Assembly: GCA_001600415.1 (NCBI GenBank)
Contig: BCJX01000001.1
Location: 3,843,548-3,907,547, forward strand
Direction: 5' to 3'
Length of the DNA: 64,000 nt
Source of the DNA: Pascua guehoae
Taxonomy: Eukaryota > Basidiomycota > Tremellomycetes > Trichosporonales > Trichosporonaceae
Part shown: positions 35,757 through 50,248 of the stretch, piece after piece
Layout of the letters: every line of letters begins with the position of its first letter
Position numbering within the stretch: the stretch's first letter is position 1
Program-made: the position numbers and the translations under genes
Notes under the pieces: generated by a model
Told to the model about the DNA's origin: nothing
Database searches by the model: none
The model's input: the letters and a program-made list of their open reading frames with translations, nothing else

Positions 35757-37478
35757 ATGTCCAACCCCACCCGCGAGGCCGTCTACCTGCCCCCCTCGGA
35801 CCTGGCCGAAAAGTACCACCGCGGCATCCAGCGCCCGCAGTCCATCACGCCCGACGCCTCGGCGCGCGTGCCGGGCTCGACGCGGATCAAGAAGATTGAA
35901 GACTTTTACGTCCGCCCGCGCTGGCTCTTTGTGCGCATCGAGACCGAGGGCGGCGTCGTGGGCTGGGGCGAGGGGACGCTCGAGGGGCATACCGAGGCGG
36001 TGCAGGGGTCGCTCAAGGACATTGCGCGGCGGTGAGTTCTGAACGAGCAGCGCAGGGCTGACGTGCAGGATTGTTGGGTGGGACGCAATGAACATTGAGG
36101 ACATCTATACGTACCTGTACCGCCACCGGTTCTACCGCGGCGGCGAGGTGTTGATGTCGGCCATTTCGGGTATCGACATTGCGCTGTGGTGAGTCCAGCC
36201 CGAGTCCTTTGACCCGCTGCTGACAGGGAGGGACATCAAGGGCAAGGTCCTGGGCGTGCCCGTGTGGCAGCTCCTGGGCGGCGCCGTCCGCGAGCGGTGT
36301 GACGTGTACGGCTGGATCGGTGAGTGGCCACTGCGAGCTGGGCAACAACCTTGGTGTCTTGGTCTTGGTGTGGTGTCTGACGACTTGTAGGCGGCGACCG
36401 GCCGTCCGACGTGCTCGAGCAGGCCAAAGTACGCAAGGAGCAGGGCTTTACGCGCGTCAAGATGAACGCGACCGAGTCGATCGGATGGCTCGACTCGCCG
36501 CACGCCCTCGACGAGACGGTCAAGCGTCTCGCGCAGGTCAAGAGCCTCGGGCTCGATGCGGGACTCGACTTCCACGGCCGCGTCCACAAGGCCATGGCCA
36601 AGCAGCTCGCGCAGCAGCTCGAGCCCCACCGCCCGCTGTTTATCGAAGAGCCCCTCCTTCCGGGACATGTTAATGAGATGAAGGACTTGTATAACAAGAC
36701 GTCTATCCCGATTGCTGTAAGTGGATCGTGACCCACCCTGGCGCTTCATCGTACCATCGTCACACCCCATTGCCACACCCCATCGCCACACCCCATCGCC
36801 ACACCCCATCGTCACACAGCTGACACCCAGCTCGGCGAGCGCCTCTTCACGCGCCAAGACGTGCGGCCCTACTTTGAGGCCGGGTGCATCGACATTATCC
36901 AGCCCGATATTGCCCACGCGGGCGGCATCTCGGAGACCAAGAAGATTGCCATCATGGCCGAGTAGGTCTAGGTCGTTTCCCGGGATCCAGCAGACGAAAC
37001 ATGCAACATCCGTTGACACACCCAGGGCCTACGACATTGGTGTCGCACCCCACTGCCCCCTCGGTACGTCCTCTCAAGCACTAAAGAAGCGGCAGTGGAC
37101 ATCTAACCCGCAGGCCCACTCGCGTTCGCCGCCTCGCTCCAGGTCGGATTCAGCACGCCAAACTTTGTCATTTGCGAGATGAGCTGGAAGGTGAGCACCA
37201 CCGCCCACAACCCCAAGGACCCTCGTGCCACAAGTACCCCAGTGCTGACACTGTTACAGATGCACTACAACACGGGCGGCTTCGACCTGTTCACATACAT
37301 GACCAACCCCGAGGTGTTTGACGTCAAGAACGGCGCCATCGAGCTCTTGACCGCCCCCGGCCTCGGTGTCGAGCTCGACGAAGAGCTCATCCGCAAGGAG
37401 GCCGCAGAGGCCGCCAAGATTGAGCCGTGGATCAACCCCCTGTTCCGTGGCCCCGACGGATCGGTGCGCGAGTGGTAG
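35757..37478 (+). CDS. dgoD: D-galactonate dehydratase (enolase superfamily)
   Basis: Eight exons (35757-36031, 36069-36188, 36231-36319, 36391-36716, 36831-36961, 37026-37063, 37114-37190, 37260-37478) join in phase to give 424 residues. The protein has the mandelate racemase/muconate lactonizing enzyme fold. Metal ligands and bases are visible as Asp221 and His223 in GLDFHGRVH, Glu247 in FIEEP, Glu273 in LGERLF and His323 in APHCPLGP. The spacings 2, 26, 26 and 50 equal those I recall for E. coli DgoD (183/185/209/235/285). The reaction dehydrates D-galactonate to 2-keto-3-deoxy-D-galactonate, with magnesium, in oxidative galactose breakdown. No partner aldolase or kinase gene lies in the window. 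The extra N-terminal 30 residues upstream of the first beta strand are unlike the bacterial enzyme. A related sugar-acid dehydratase of the same subgroup is the alternative. Confidence 0.9.
36761..36815 (+). repeat. 15-bp tandem repeat inside an intron
   Basis: Units of about 15 bp (CACCCCATCGCCACA) repeat roughly four times within intron 4 of the galactonate dehydratase gene, between the donor at 36717 and the acceptor at 36830. Confidence 0.8.
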
Positions 37479-38295
37479 AGGCAGCGGGCGGGAGCGGCAA
37501 TAGATGGACGCTTGTTGGCCATAGACCATGCAGCACGATACACAGTTCCGTTTCTGTATGGGCGGCGTCCAGCTCGAGATTCTGTACACACCACGCAAAC
37601 CGAGAGGACAAAAAAGGCCCCATGGCGCCTTATCAGTCACAGAGCTATTTCATCCCTGGTCGGTCTGCAGCACAGCATACTTTGTTTTTTGTCGGGGGTC
37701 TGTCCAGATCTGAAAATCGAAATGGCAGCTGCGGTCAGAGGTCTCCGGGGGGTCGACATGACAGTTGAAGTGAGAGTATATTAACAACTACTGTCACACA
37801 CCCCCCGTTGAAGATTCAATATTGACCCCGCCCTTTCAAGACTCCACCCGATGGCGAGCGCGCTGGAGTGTGGCTGTGGGATGAAGGTCTGCGATGGACA
37901 TCATCGGACTGGAATCACCGGCGGAGCGTGAGATAACGAGTTTGAGATGGCAAGGTGTGTTGAGGTGAAGAGAACTTGAGTTCGAAGCACCGCATGGCCA
38001 AGACATTGACGTGTGGTGGAGATATGCGCTCGAGCCTCGGGGCCGCGCACGAGCCTCCCCACCGCGAGGTGTTACAAACCATCCCCAAACTCGATTCGGC
38101 ATCGTCATGTGAGTCATTGCAACAGACAACTCCCTCAGCGGCATTGCGGCGATCGCAGGATCGTCGGGAACTGTAGTACGGGATCGCCTACATGTTCAAG
38201 ATCACGACTTTCCATGCCCTCTGCAGCGGGGTGACGAAAGGTAGACACTCAGACTCTACAACAGAGCGACCGCGCCGCTGTGGACATGTGGACAG

Positions 38296-38301
38296 TATAA
38301 A
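38296..38301 (+). promoter_or_regulatory. Orphan TATA-box-like element
   Basis: TATAAA in an AGTATAAATGG context, about 130 nt upstream of the ATG of a 68-codon frame at 38427-38633. No known gene follows. Confidence 0.25.
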
Positions 38302-41300
38302 TGGTCTTGGCTCCAGCACTCCCAAGCACACTGCCGCCCTTGTAACCCTTGTGACGCTTGTGACAGTGACACCCTCAGAGGATCTACTCCTCAATCTGCT
38401 GCCATGTTCTTCGGGGCCCGTGCGCCTTGATGTTCATGAACGCGCTCGACGCCCTATACGCCACATTAGATGGCCAGGGATTCTTGGAGTGTGCGTGTTA
38501 TTGCTGGTTGTACAGTGCGTTCGATGCGATGAGTTGTTGGAAAGCGACCATGGAGCGTGGTTTTTTGTTTTTGGATTCGGGTGAGCGTTTATTATCTACC
38601 ACGGGAAAAGAGAGGGGGGTGACCCGCTTGTGACTGCTGGACCGATGATGCCGTAATGACCCCTGGGCGATAGCTGGCCGCATCTACAGACTGTGGAAAT
38701 CGACTAGCCTCCCCGACGGCCGACGGCCGATGGCGCGTGCTTGCCAAGCCAAGCATGGCAGCACACCGGGATGCGATGGTGGGACTGAGCCGACTGGCTG
38801 GATCGCTGTCCTTCGGCCATCCAGCAACAAAGGTGTTATGCCGAGCAGAGATGTCTATCTAGGTATCTTAGATAACCATGGCAGGGGAGTTGTTTCGGCC
38901 AGGGCTGGTCCGATGTTTTCGCGTTTCACCTTGCTCACGTCATGCCAGTGGCGGTTGTGGAAGAGGTGTTGGAAGAGGTTGACTGGGTGCGCATACCAGG
39001 CAGACGAGAGCCGAAGATAGCATACATCGCGATTACGGCCAGCAGAATGAATCTCCACTCTGTTCGAACTGCTGCCAGTTCCATCTTGGTCGCGGTGCCT
39101 TCCATTCCTTCCCCGGCGTCGCAGCAATCGCTGGGAGTACACTGCATGCGTCGCTGCTCTGTGCTCTGTGCTCTGAGGGACTTCGGGAGGGGAGGAGTCC
39201 TGTTGCTGTAAGGTGGTGACACTGGACGGAAACGCTGTGGGCTCACTCAGAGTACCGTACGATGTTGGCTGGTACCATTGGGGACCGCTTCAGGCGATGT
39301 GGCGTCGCATTGGAATGCTGTGCGCCACTGCAACGGCGTAGCTTTGCAGTATGAACAGTATTGCAAAGTGATTGGCCTTGTGATGTGGCGACTTGCAGCA
39401 TTGCAGCACGTACGACATGGGCTGTCGAGAATGAGTGTCCTTCCGTCCCCCAAGGTTTATCAATATCCGCGTCGTGACGCCCTTGCCTGACATGCGCAAG
39501 GCATCCTGGTAGGAACCTCCCACGACGTTACGGCCTTGAACGCCGTGGAGTGAAGTGTTAAGACAGTGAATGTGGGAGAATGGGAGAGATGGCAGTACTG
39601 CCTCTGCGTTCTGGGGCTTAATGAAGCCCTGACAGTGCAAAGCACGCGTCGAAGCTCCACGAGGTGATTGAGCTGGGAATGTATAAGACATTGAAGGCAT
39701 TGCAGCGACGGTACACTTCACAGATACTCCGAGATGAATAAAATGGTGCCGAGCTGCGGGGATGGATCGAGAGAGTGTCGTGGAGGTGTGGGGGGTTGCT
39801 AATGAGGATTGTCAGAGCTTCGCCGAGGATCAAGACCAGTGGAGGGGCGCCGATAGGGGTCGAGGAGCGTCAAGACGCGTCTAGAAGTATCGAGGAGAGT
39901 CGCTAGAGTCCAGACATTGCCTCTTAATCTGTCGGGTATAATATGGTTGTACAACAAGAAGATTCAAGTTCAGGTTGGGCCACGCGTATCCACCTGAGGA
40001 GACGGGAGCCGTACTCAAGCGTAGCATACAGATATGTGGCTTCAACTCGGACTGGTTACGAGCCGAGCATTGGGGACGTAGTGGGTTGAATGCCTGGGCC
40101 AAGGCAAAACACTCTACGTCACCACGAACTGCAGCTCGGATGGCAGCGGCAACTTTGTACGCCGGCCCATTCACACCCACCCGAGCACCGTTAAGAGCCC
40201 AAAGCACTGTTGTGGGGGGATGAGGGTTTGCATGGCCACGGTGTCTAGGGTTGAATGACTCATTGGCTGGGCAATAGTTGACGCTCGCCTAACTGGCAAT
40301 GTCACGACCTATCACGCAGCATCGTCATCTCGCCTCATGCTCGCACGCTCGCACCTTTCGCATCTGTCGCACTCCTTCGCACCCTTCGACTTTGGCCACA
40401 TCCAGTTTGACACCACCACGGCAGTTATGACTAGCACGCGGCAGTTCCCCAATGCCAAAAGCTGCACGCATTGACAATCCCCGCTGCGCCACTCACCGGC
40501 CTCTGCGTACCGGAGGCTCGTGCAGCACGATCGTGCGTCTTGCCATGGCCATGGCTTGGAGTCCCGAACTCCTCCCGCGGGGCCGAAAGCTCTGCGGCCT
40601 CCCAGCAAAAGAGATAACCCCAAAACCCGGTGTGTGGACCGAGCGTGTTTTTAGTGTGCTCATTCAGGCTTGTCGGTTGGGAGGGGGGTTGTTTCAGATC
40701 CCTGTCAGAAGTATGATATACCCCTAGCGACAGGACCTGGTATTGGACACCGGACATTATCATTCGCCTCGCCTCATTGCCTCACCTCATTGCCTCGGTC
40801 AGTCGGTGACTGGACGCGTCGACGAATGCCAACCCCGTCGCCCCCATTCCCCAACCCCTTTCCGCCGCCGCGCAACGGAAACGGCCTCGCGAGTGTCACC
40901 GCCCCAAGTCATGTGCAGGGGGTGGGTCGTTTCATCTTAACCGTAAGCAATGTTGAGGCGGTGTCGAGCCGCGGCTGCCGGTGGGCTGTGCAGATGCTGT
41001 GATGAAACGGTGGATAAGCTCGTCACAGCTGTTCTGAAGCAGTGGCAAGTGACCATGGCGATGATGAAAGCGATGATGAAAAGCAGTGACAAAGCGGTGG
41101 CCCGGTGGCGTATAGGTTGGTGCCTGACGTGGCTGGTAAGTCTGGAATTCAAGAAGTGTCGGGTTTTGTGCCAACTCATTCCCCGCTCACCCGGGTTTTT
41201 AGTGGTACCTTTTTCGGCTGTGCCAGGCACTGACTGGACGCGCGCTGGGCGGCATGTGGTATGCGGCATGGGGCCCAAGGGTCGATTGCCACCCTTCCCC

Positions 41301-41449
41301 GATTGCCTCCACCTTCGCGAGCCAAGTCCAAGACTAGTGCACTAGTCTACTACTCCTCCCTTTGGCCTTCATGACCAGCCTCGCACTATCTTGCCACTAG
41401 ACCCGCCCCCCGCTAGACTCGCTTGGCACTTGGATTGAACAATGAAAGA

Positions 41450-41455
41450 TATAAA
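41450..41455 (+). promoter_or_regulatory. TATA-box-like element of the secreted hydrolase gene
   Basis: TATAAA about 230 nt upstream of the start codon, followed by a C/T-rich stretch typical of a fungal leader. Plausible core promoter element, not proven. Confidence 0.4.
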
Positions 41456-41683
41456 GGTTCACCACCCTCGTCTCACTACATTCACCGTCACTACTTCTCC
41501 TCCCCACTCTTCTTCACCTTTCGTCCTTTCGTCTTCTTTCACAAAGGCTCTCTCCGCTGGCGGAGTTGCTTCTTTCCTCTTTCATCCTCGACACACTCCA
41601 ATCATCCACACTCGGATCCTCGACGACACCCCCACACTTGTTCCACACTCCACACTTCTCTCAACCGAGCATTTGCCACCACA

Positions 41684-43496
41684 ATGCTTGTGCTCTCTAC
41701 CCTCCTCCCCCTCGCCGTGCTCCCGCAGCTGGCTGCGGCGTATCCCCACGGCCTCTCGACGATCTCCCCTCGCGACGAAGGGAAATTCGGGGCAGTAAAG
41801 CCTGCGAAGATCGACTCGGACAAGTACCATACTCTCACCGACAAGCTACCCGAAATCATCAATCTGGCGGCTGGAGTTTCCCATGAATCATGGGAGGCCG
41901 GCACCCTCACTGAGGCGCTGCTCGAGGTGTATAACCCGTCCCTTACGCCGTTCCAGTGGGACGCCAACGCCCTGGGCGACCCGAACAACGTGCCGACGAG
42001 CGTTCTCGACATTGTCACTGAAAAACTTGGGCACTATTTTGAGGGCGAGAACGGCGGCCAACAGGGCAATGACGGCCGGCAAGGCAACGACGGCCAGCAA
42101 GGCAACGACGGCCAACAAGGCAACGACGGCCAGCAGGGCGACGACCAAAACAACCAGCCCGAGAACAGCGAATGGCAAGAACCACAAGACGAGTGGAACG
42201 AGTGGCAGGAGCGCGCCGAACCCGAGGGAGCAGACACGAAGGGCGCCGACGGAGCGGACACGAAGACTACCAAGGCCACCGACGGAGCGGACACGAAGAC
42301 TACCAAGGCCACCGACGGAGCGGACACGAAGACTACCAAGGCCGCCGACGGAGCGGACACGAAGACTACCAATGGAGCGAGCACGAAGGATTCCAAGAAA
42401 TTCGACAAATACTTCCAGACGGTACAAAATACGTCTCCTCAGCCGCTTCTGGACGGCAAAAATTCGCTTGCCGACCCGGCCTCTTTCGGCATGGCAACCT
42501 GGGTGATGGCTCATTATGCCGACGGACGGGGCGGCGTACCTGGTGACAAGTATGCTTGGGCTGTAGCCAACCAGCTCGCGTACCTCGAAAACAGCAACAA
42601 TAAGGGCCCCGGGGGTTGCTTCTCTCACCGCGACGACACTGAAGGTTTCTCGGCCTGGTCTGACTCGGGTGAGTGTCCTTGGTTCCATGGATGGTTGGCA
42701 GCCGCATGGTTGGAATCCAACATTCAAATGGCCGGATGTGATAGGACTTGCCCTGAGGGCTACATCCATCCTGTCAAACGACTCTTCTGCTCCCTCTGCC
42801 ATCATCCTCTTCTTGCTAGTACCTGACAGCTGACCCTCAGGATACATGATTCCTCCATTCTTGGCGTATCTCGGCATGGCGACCATTGACAACGACCTCC
42901 TCGACAAGGCGATCACGCAGTGGAACCTCGAGGCCGATCTACTCTTGGACCAGGGTACCAAGATCTTCAAGCACAAGACCGAAGATGCAACTCTCTGGGC
43001 AACTGGCAACGGCTGGATGCTCATGGGACTTGCGCGTGTCATCGCCTCGATCAAGGCCGTCGAAACCACAGGCCTTGATGGCAAGGTCCAAGAGGCGGAG
43101 GCCAAGGCCAAGGACGTCTTCACGGCCTGCTTTGGCCAACTGGCCGAAGACGGTCGCATCCCGAACAACATGTTGAGCGACGACCAAAGCCCCGGATCCA
43201 TCAACTCTGATTCAACCGGCACAGCCTTTATCGTCGCGGCCTACTACCGCTTCCTCAAAATCAGCCCAGGCGTTGTCAGCGGTGACGGTGTCCAGAGCAA
43301 GGCCGCCCGGGCGTTCGATGCCGTGGTCGACGATATCGACCAGGAAGGCTGGCTCAAGACCGTCGTCGACCCCTCGGGCGACGGGGACGGCCGCACACCG
43401 TTCCACATGGTCACAAACGGCGAACAGGTCCGGTCTCCCGAAGGCCAGAGCGGCCTTGCCCTCATGTGGGCCGCACGCACTGCCGCTGGAGTGTGA
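41684..43496 (+). CDS. Secreted GH105/GH88-like six-hairpin glycosidase with repeat linkers
   Basis: Two exons (41684-42668, 42841-43496) give 546 residues. A signal peptide (LVLSTLLPLAVLPQLAAA) opens the protein. The C-terminal two thirds have the (alpha/alpha)6 unsaturated glucuronyl/rhamnogalacturonyl hydrolase pattern: WSDSGYMIPPFLAYLG, with likely catalytic Asp327 next to the intron, and WATGNGWMLMGLARV. Such enzymes release unsaturated uronic acid from oligosaccharides left by polysaccharide lyases. The N-terminal helix region is interrupted by two low-complexity linkers. One has five QGNDGQ-like hexapeptides (about residues 125-155); the other has four DGADTKTTKAT-like undecapeptides (about 187-230). 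Family members are usually near 370-420 residues, so these insertions explain the extra length. No GPI signal is evident at the C terminus. The exact GH family (105 versus 88 or a relative) is uncertain. Confidence 0.85.
42055..42150 (+). repeat. 18-bp coding tandem repeat (QGNDGQ)
   Basis: Five consecutive 18-bp units encode the hexapeptide QGNDG(Q/R), with small synonymous differences. Confidence 0.9.
42240..42372 (+). repeat. 33-bp coding tandem repeat (DGADTKTTKAT)
   Basis: About four 33-bp units, the middle ones identical at the DNA level, encode a Thr/Lys/Asp-rich undecapeptide likely to be O-glycosylated. Confidence 0.9.
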
Positions 43497-44928
43497 TCTC
43501 GGAGCGCAGGCGCTCTGGTTCATGGCTCTCACGGCGGCATTCTCTCACGGCGGCATTCTCTCACGGCGGCATTCTCTCCCTCCTGCATATACTTGACTGC
43601 TTGCACTTGTACATTAGACCATTTCTTTCATTTCTTCATTTCGTAGTCGACGGCCGCATGTATGCATACCAGTGATACATTTCCCAATACGACGAGCAGC
43701 ATGAGCAATGGACCCCTGTGGGAGGCGTAGGTGTGGCCCTGTACGTTGTGCGCAGCAAACAGTGGTACGAAGCGACAACCAACCAGCCTAGGGTGGCAAA
43801 ATGTCACGGCGATATCACCTCAGGATCCAACAGGCCACATTAGAATTCCAGGATCACCCCCATGGCCCTCTCGCCAAGACGAGGCTTGACCCGATCCACG
43901 TCCACATGTGCTTATGAAAAGCTCAACGAAACATGCCCCCTTACCCCAGGAGGCGGTGCCCAGCCGCGCCGCACAGCGATGCGTGCCGCGGGGGCAATGC
44001 CGAGGGGAACTGAAAGAGGCCGAGGGTTTCAACTCGTCACCCGAGCAAGTAGGTACGCGTGGCAATGCGGGGCGGTGGCCTTCCGCCGCCGCTAGCGCCG
44101 CTGCCGGATGACACAAGACACTCGTCCATTGTGGACAGTTGACAGCAAAGGCCAAGTTGCGAGGGGTCGCGTTTCGCCTTTTCTGGTCATGCCAAGCGAG
44201 GCACCGAGGCGGTTATGCATCGCCCCCCGCGTACCGTAGAGTACATCGCCTTGTGAGCTTGCCAGACTCCTTTGTACCTGCACACGGACCTGGGCTCTTG
44301 GCCACGCGTTGTATCTGTGTCCCAAAAGAGAAATGCCAAGACAGGGGGGGCGATGTGTTTCACGTTGCGGCAGCCACGACGGTAAACTGGAGAGGCACGC
44401 AGGCACGCAGGTCGGCATCACGTGCATCGCCTACATTGGCCGCGCTCTTGCACAGCCTTCAGGCCTGCTTTCGGCAGCCGTGCTTCACCAACGCGCCGAA
44501 GGGTTTCCCGAAAGCGCACGGGCGTGATGGGGGCCGAGGCTATGCGATGCGGATGAATGTACTTGGAAGGGTGTGAGTGTTCTGCCGATGGGAGGGCGGG
44601 CGGCGGGCGTCGGCGTGGCACTGCTGCCGCTCCAGGTTCATCTGTTCAGATGAACGTCGTGTGTATGGTAACAGCGTATCATTCCCGGGATCCAGAATAA
44701 CTACTTGCATGACCCCAATGCACGAACGAGCCGAAACAAAATAGTGCATCCAAATTCAACACGAATGTCCTACAGTACGTTGTATGTACATGCCAGCGCC
44801 TCGCCTCGCCTCGTGTTACTCGTGTTACGTTCCTTCTCATATGCTACTTGTCTGTCGTTGTCATCTACCATTTCGCCCGTCTGTGGCGGATGCCGAGTCT
44901 CCACGGTATCCCGTCTCCGGGTACACAA
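43497..44928. other. Intergenic region between convergent genes
   Basis: The 3' flanks of the secreted hydrolase and of the beta-glucosidase, which converge. It contains a short tandem repeat just after the hydrolase stop codon. No gene supported. Confidence 0.6.
43527..43576. repeat. 16-bp tandem repeat in the 3' flank
   Basis: Three perfect head-to-tail copies of TCTCACGGCGGCATTC begin 30 nt after the hydrolase stop codon, so they probably lie in its 3' UTR. Confidence 0.9.
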
Positions 44929-47690
<2,762 letters not shown>

Positions 47691-47802
47691 TGTGAATACC
47701 GGAACTGGGATGGGTGGGGGGTGGGAATGAGTGTGTAGTGTGAGTTCTGGTGGGGGGGTTGATGCGGGGAAGCTCTTCAGCGGCCAGTCGACGCCCATTT
47801 TC

Positions 47803-47808
47803 TTTATA
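47803..47808 (-). promoter_or_regulatory. TATA box of the beta-glucosidase gene
   Basis: On the minus strand, ACATATAAAGAAAA places a TATAAA element 113 nt upstream of the start codon. This distance is usual for an inducible fungal gene. Confidence 0.5.
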
Positions 47809-49240
47809 TGTATCCTGCAAGTTGTGCTTGCAAGGCACTGCCCGTTGGGGACGGGGACGCGAGTGAAGAGGGGGGGGCAAGCAAAGCACTCGACGCCGAA
47901 AATGTGCCGAGGAATGGCCCGAGTCGGCCTTTTAGGTGCCCTTCCAGGGTGGGACCGGCAGCTATTTTGACCTTTTACCACACCGGCGCCGAAATCGGCA
48001 CTGGGTCGGCACTGCCGGGCCACCTGGGCCAGCTGGGCCAAGCTAGCTAAGCTAGAGCCAAGCCGTACATGCATCGGCGCACCGGCGCCGCATGCGGCCC
48101 AACGTCGCGGCTGCCTGATATGGCCCGGTCCGAGATTTTGCCGCCGTCGCCCCGTGCCGTGCCCACGAGTTCCTCACCCCTGGGACACTGTCTGAATCGT
48201 GCCGATCAGGGTTTGCTGGACACATGCGCGATACCAAAGCGGAGTGATGCGTAGCAGAATGCGGGGCCCAAGGGACCCGTCACCCGTCGGCGTCGCTGCC
48301 TGGTGTCGCCTGGCGTCTGTATTGTTCGGTGGAAAGATCGGCAGATATGTCTCGAGCGCGTAACTGCAGGCCCAGGCCAGGTGGCTTCCGCTCCTGCTTC
48401 TGCTTCTTGTTCTGCCAAGCCGAGTCATGACAACATGCACTGGGGTGTGACGACGGGCAGTCACAGAACACCCAGGAAATGTGCGAGTGCAAGCCAGAGG
48501 ATTGCCGCGCGGGGGCCGCCAGAGATGATGCGAGAAGACGAAGCGGGCCGCGTGGCAGTACGGGTCTGTAAGCAGTGCTACACCACACCCTACAGACGGC
48601 GCCGGCATTCTTTCTTGATCGCACGCGCAAGCGCGATACCGGTCCATTTACGAGTCTAGCGCGGGGGCATGGCTTCGATAACGTGTCCGGGCGGCTGCAC
48701 ATTGGTCACATGTTCACGTTCACACTCGTTCACACTTCGGACATAACGGCCCACGGGTTGTTTTCTTTTCTTCAATCTTGGGCGACTGCATTCCTCGACG
48801 CGTCGTTTGGCACTAACCATGCCGTGTCTCATGCTACGAGACAACAGGGGAGGAATGAGCCGACACCAGACTTCCTTCACTTGCGAGCAGACCACATCGC
48901 CACTCAAACCCCCCAGGTGCTGTAGGTTGCCAACTGGCATGGCAGGTCTTTGATCTGCTCACCTGCCGAGGCCCTCCAAAATGGATGCCGTGGGTCAGTT
49001 TAACCCACTCGTCCTCTCCTCCAGCACCATGACCTCGGCCATACTGCTGTCACCTCTCTACCCGTCTCCCTCTCTCTCCCTCTTACGGTTATTCTCTGAT
49101 TGCCAGCGGGTTCTGTCGGCATGGCAGTGCAGCCAGCCTCGTTGGCGATACCCACAACAATGTGCGCGAAAGGCCCGAACATGAACGCACCGAAGTCAAA
49201 AACGCATCACAGCATCATCTACATCGTTGCCAGCTGCAGT

Positions 49241-49302
49241 CCATCAGCCCATCAGCCCATCAGTCCATTAGTCCATCACCCCATCACCCCATCACCCCAT
49301 CA
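49241..49302. repeat. Short CATCA-based tandem repeat
   Basis: About seven imperfect units of 8-10 bp (CATCAGCC, CATCACCC, CATTAGTC) in non-coding DNA. Confidence 0.75.
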
Positions 49303-50248
49303 TCCAAACGTCCATCCAGCCTCGCCCTCGCGTACCCTTCGCCCCCTGATTCTCAACCATACCGTTCTTGGAGGGCAAAAGCCCGAAATGGCCGACCAAT
49401 CTCGACCAGCCCAATACAGCTTCACAGGTTCCTGCCAGCCTTACCCCGCAAGAGAGTCGCATCCCAAATCCTGGCGACAGATTGGTCTGTTTGCGCAGGA
49501 ACGTGATAGGCACAGTGGCCGAGACAGTGCCGCCGACGTTACTCCAGCCCACTCGGCGTTCGAGCCCGGCATCGACGTCCGCACGCCCGCGTAAGGTGCC
49601 CGGGTCGTAGCATTACACCATGCCGGTTTGTGTTGAGGGCAATGTATAGATATGGAGAGCCCGTGTCGAGAGTTGCTAGTCATGCGCGCAGTTGGAACAT
49701 ACCACGCACGTTGGACCACCAGCACGCCGTTCCTGGGTGTGGTTGCCTCGAACCTTCCACGACGGTGGGTGCGATTGGTCTGAACGGGCGTGAGAGTATC
49801 AGGAACGATGTCGTCGAGGGCCTTTCTCAATATGCTTAACGCGGTTTATGCAGAGTTCAATCTCGGGCTGCACATGACGTTCTGTGGATCCCATGGGACG
49901 ACGAGACGGCTGCCTCTGATATAAAAGGTCCGTCGTGTGGCTCAGGGTGAGACAGGATGAGACGGAACAACCAGTTTGGACCTGCTAGCAGGAGCATGAA
50001 CATGTGCCGCGGCATCCCTGCGCCATTCGACCGACCTCTATGTCGGTGGCTGTACTGTACGTGAAAGCCAGGTTGGACCGGTCCACAGGTGCCTGTGGCA
50101 AACCAGTCCACTTGTACAACGCAACATATCTGGCATCTCTTCTTCACTTGGACGCTACATCTAGCACGGCGACTGGGGAATGGGCGAGAGCCGTGTCCCC
50201 CCAAGCCAAAGCCCGGGGACACCTCTGGGAGGAAGGTAGTGGGTGTGT

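Larger units (their letters stand above)
37479..41683. other. 4.2-kb intergenic region
   Basis: No gene I can support on either strand. It contains a TATA-like element at 38296 followed by a 68-codon open frame (38427-38633) and several short frames without recognisable domains. GC content is lower and more even than in the flanking genes. The last 250 nt form the promoter and leader of the secreted hydrolase gene. Confidence 0.5.
47691..50248. other. 2.6-kb intergenic region upstream of the beta-glucosidase
   Basis: No gene supported. It includes the beta-glucosidase promoter at the left and a short CATCAGCC/CATCACCC repeat at 49241-49302. Remaining frames are short and not protein-like. 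Confidence 0.55.
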
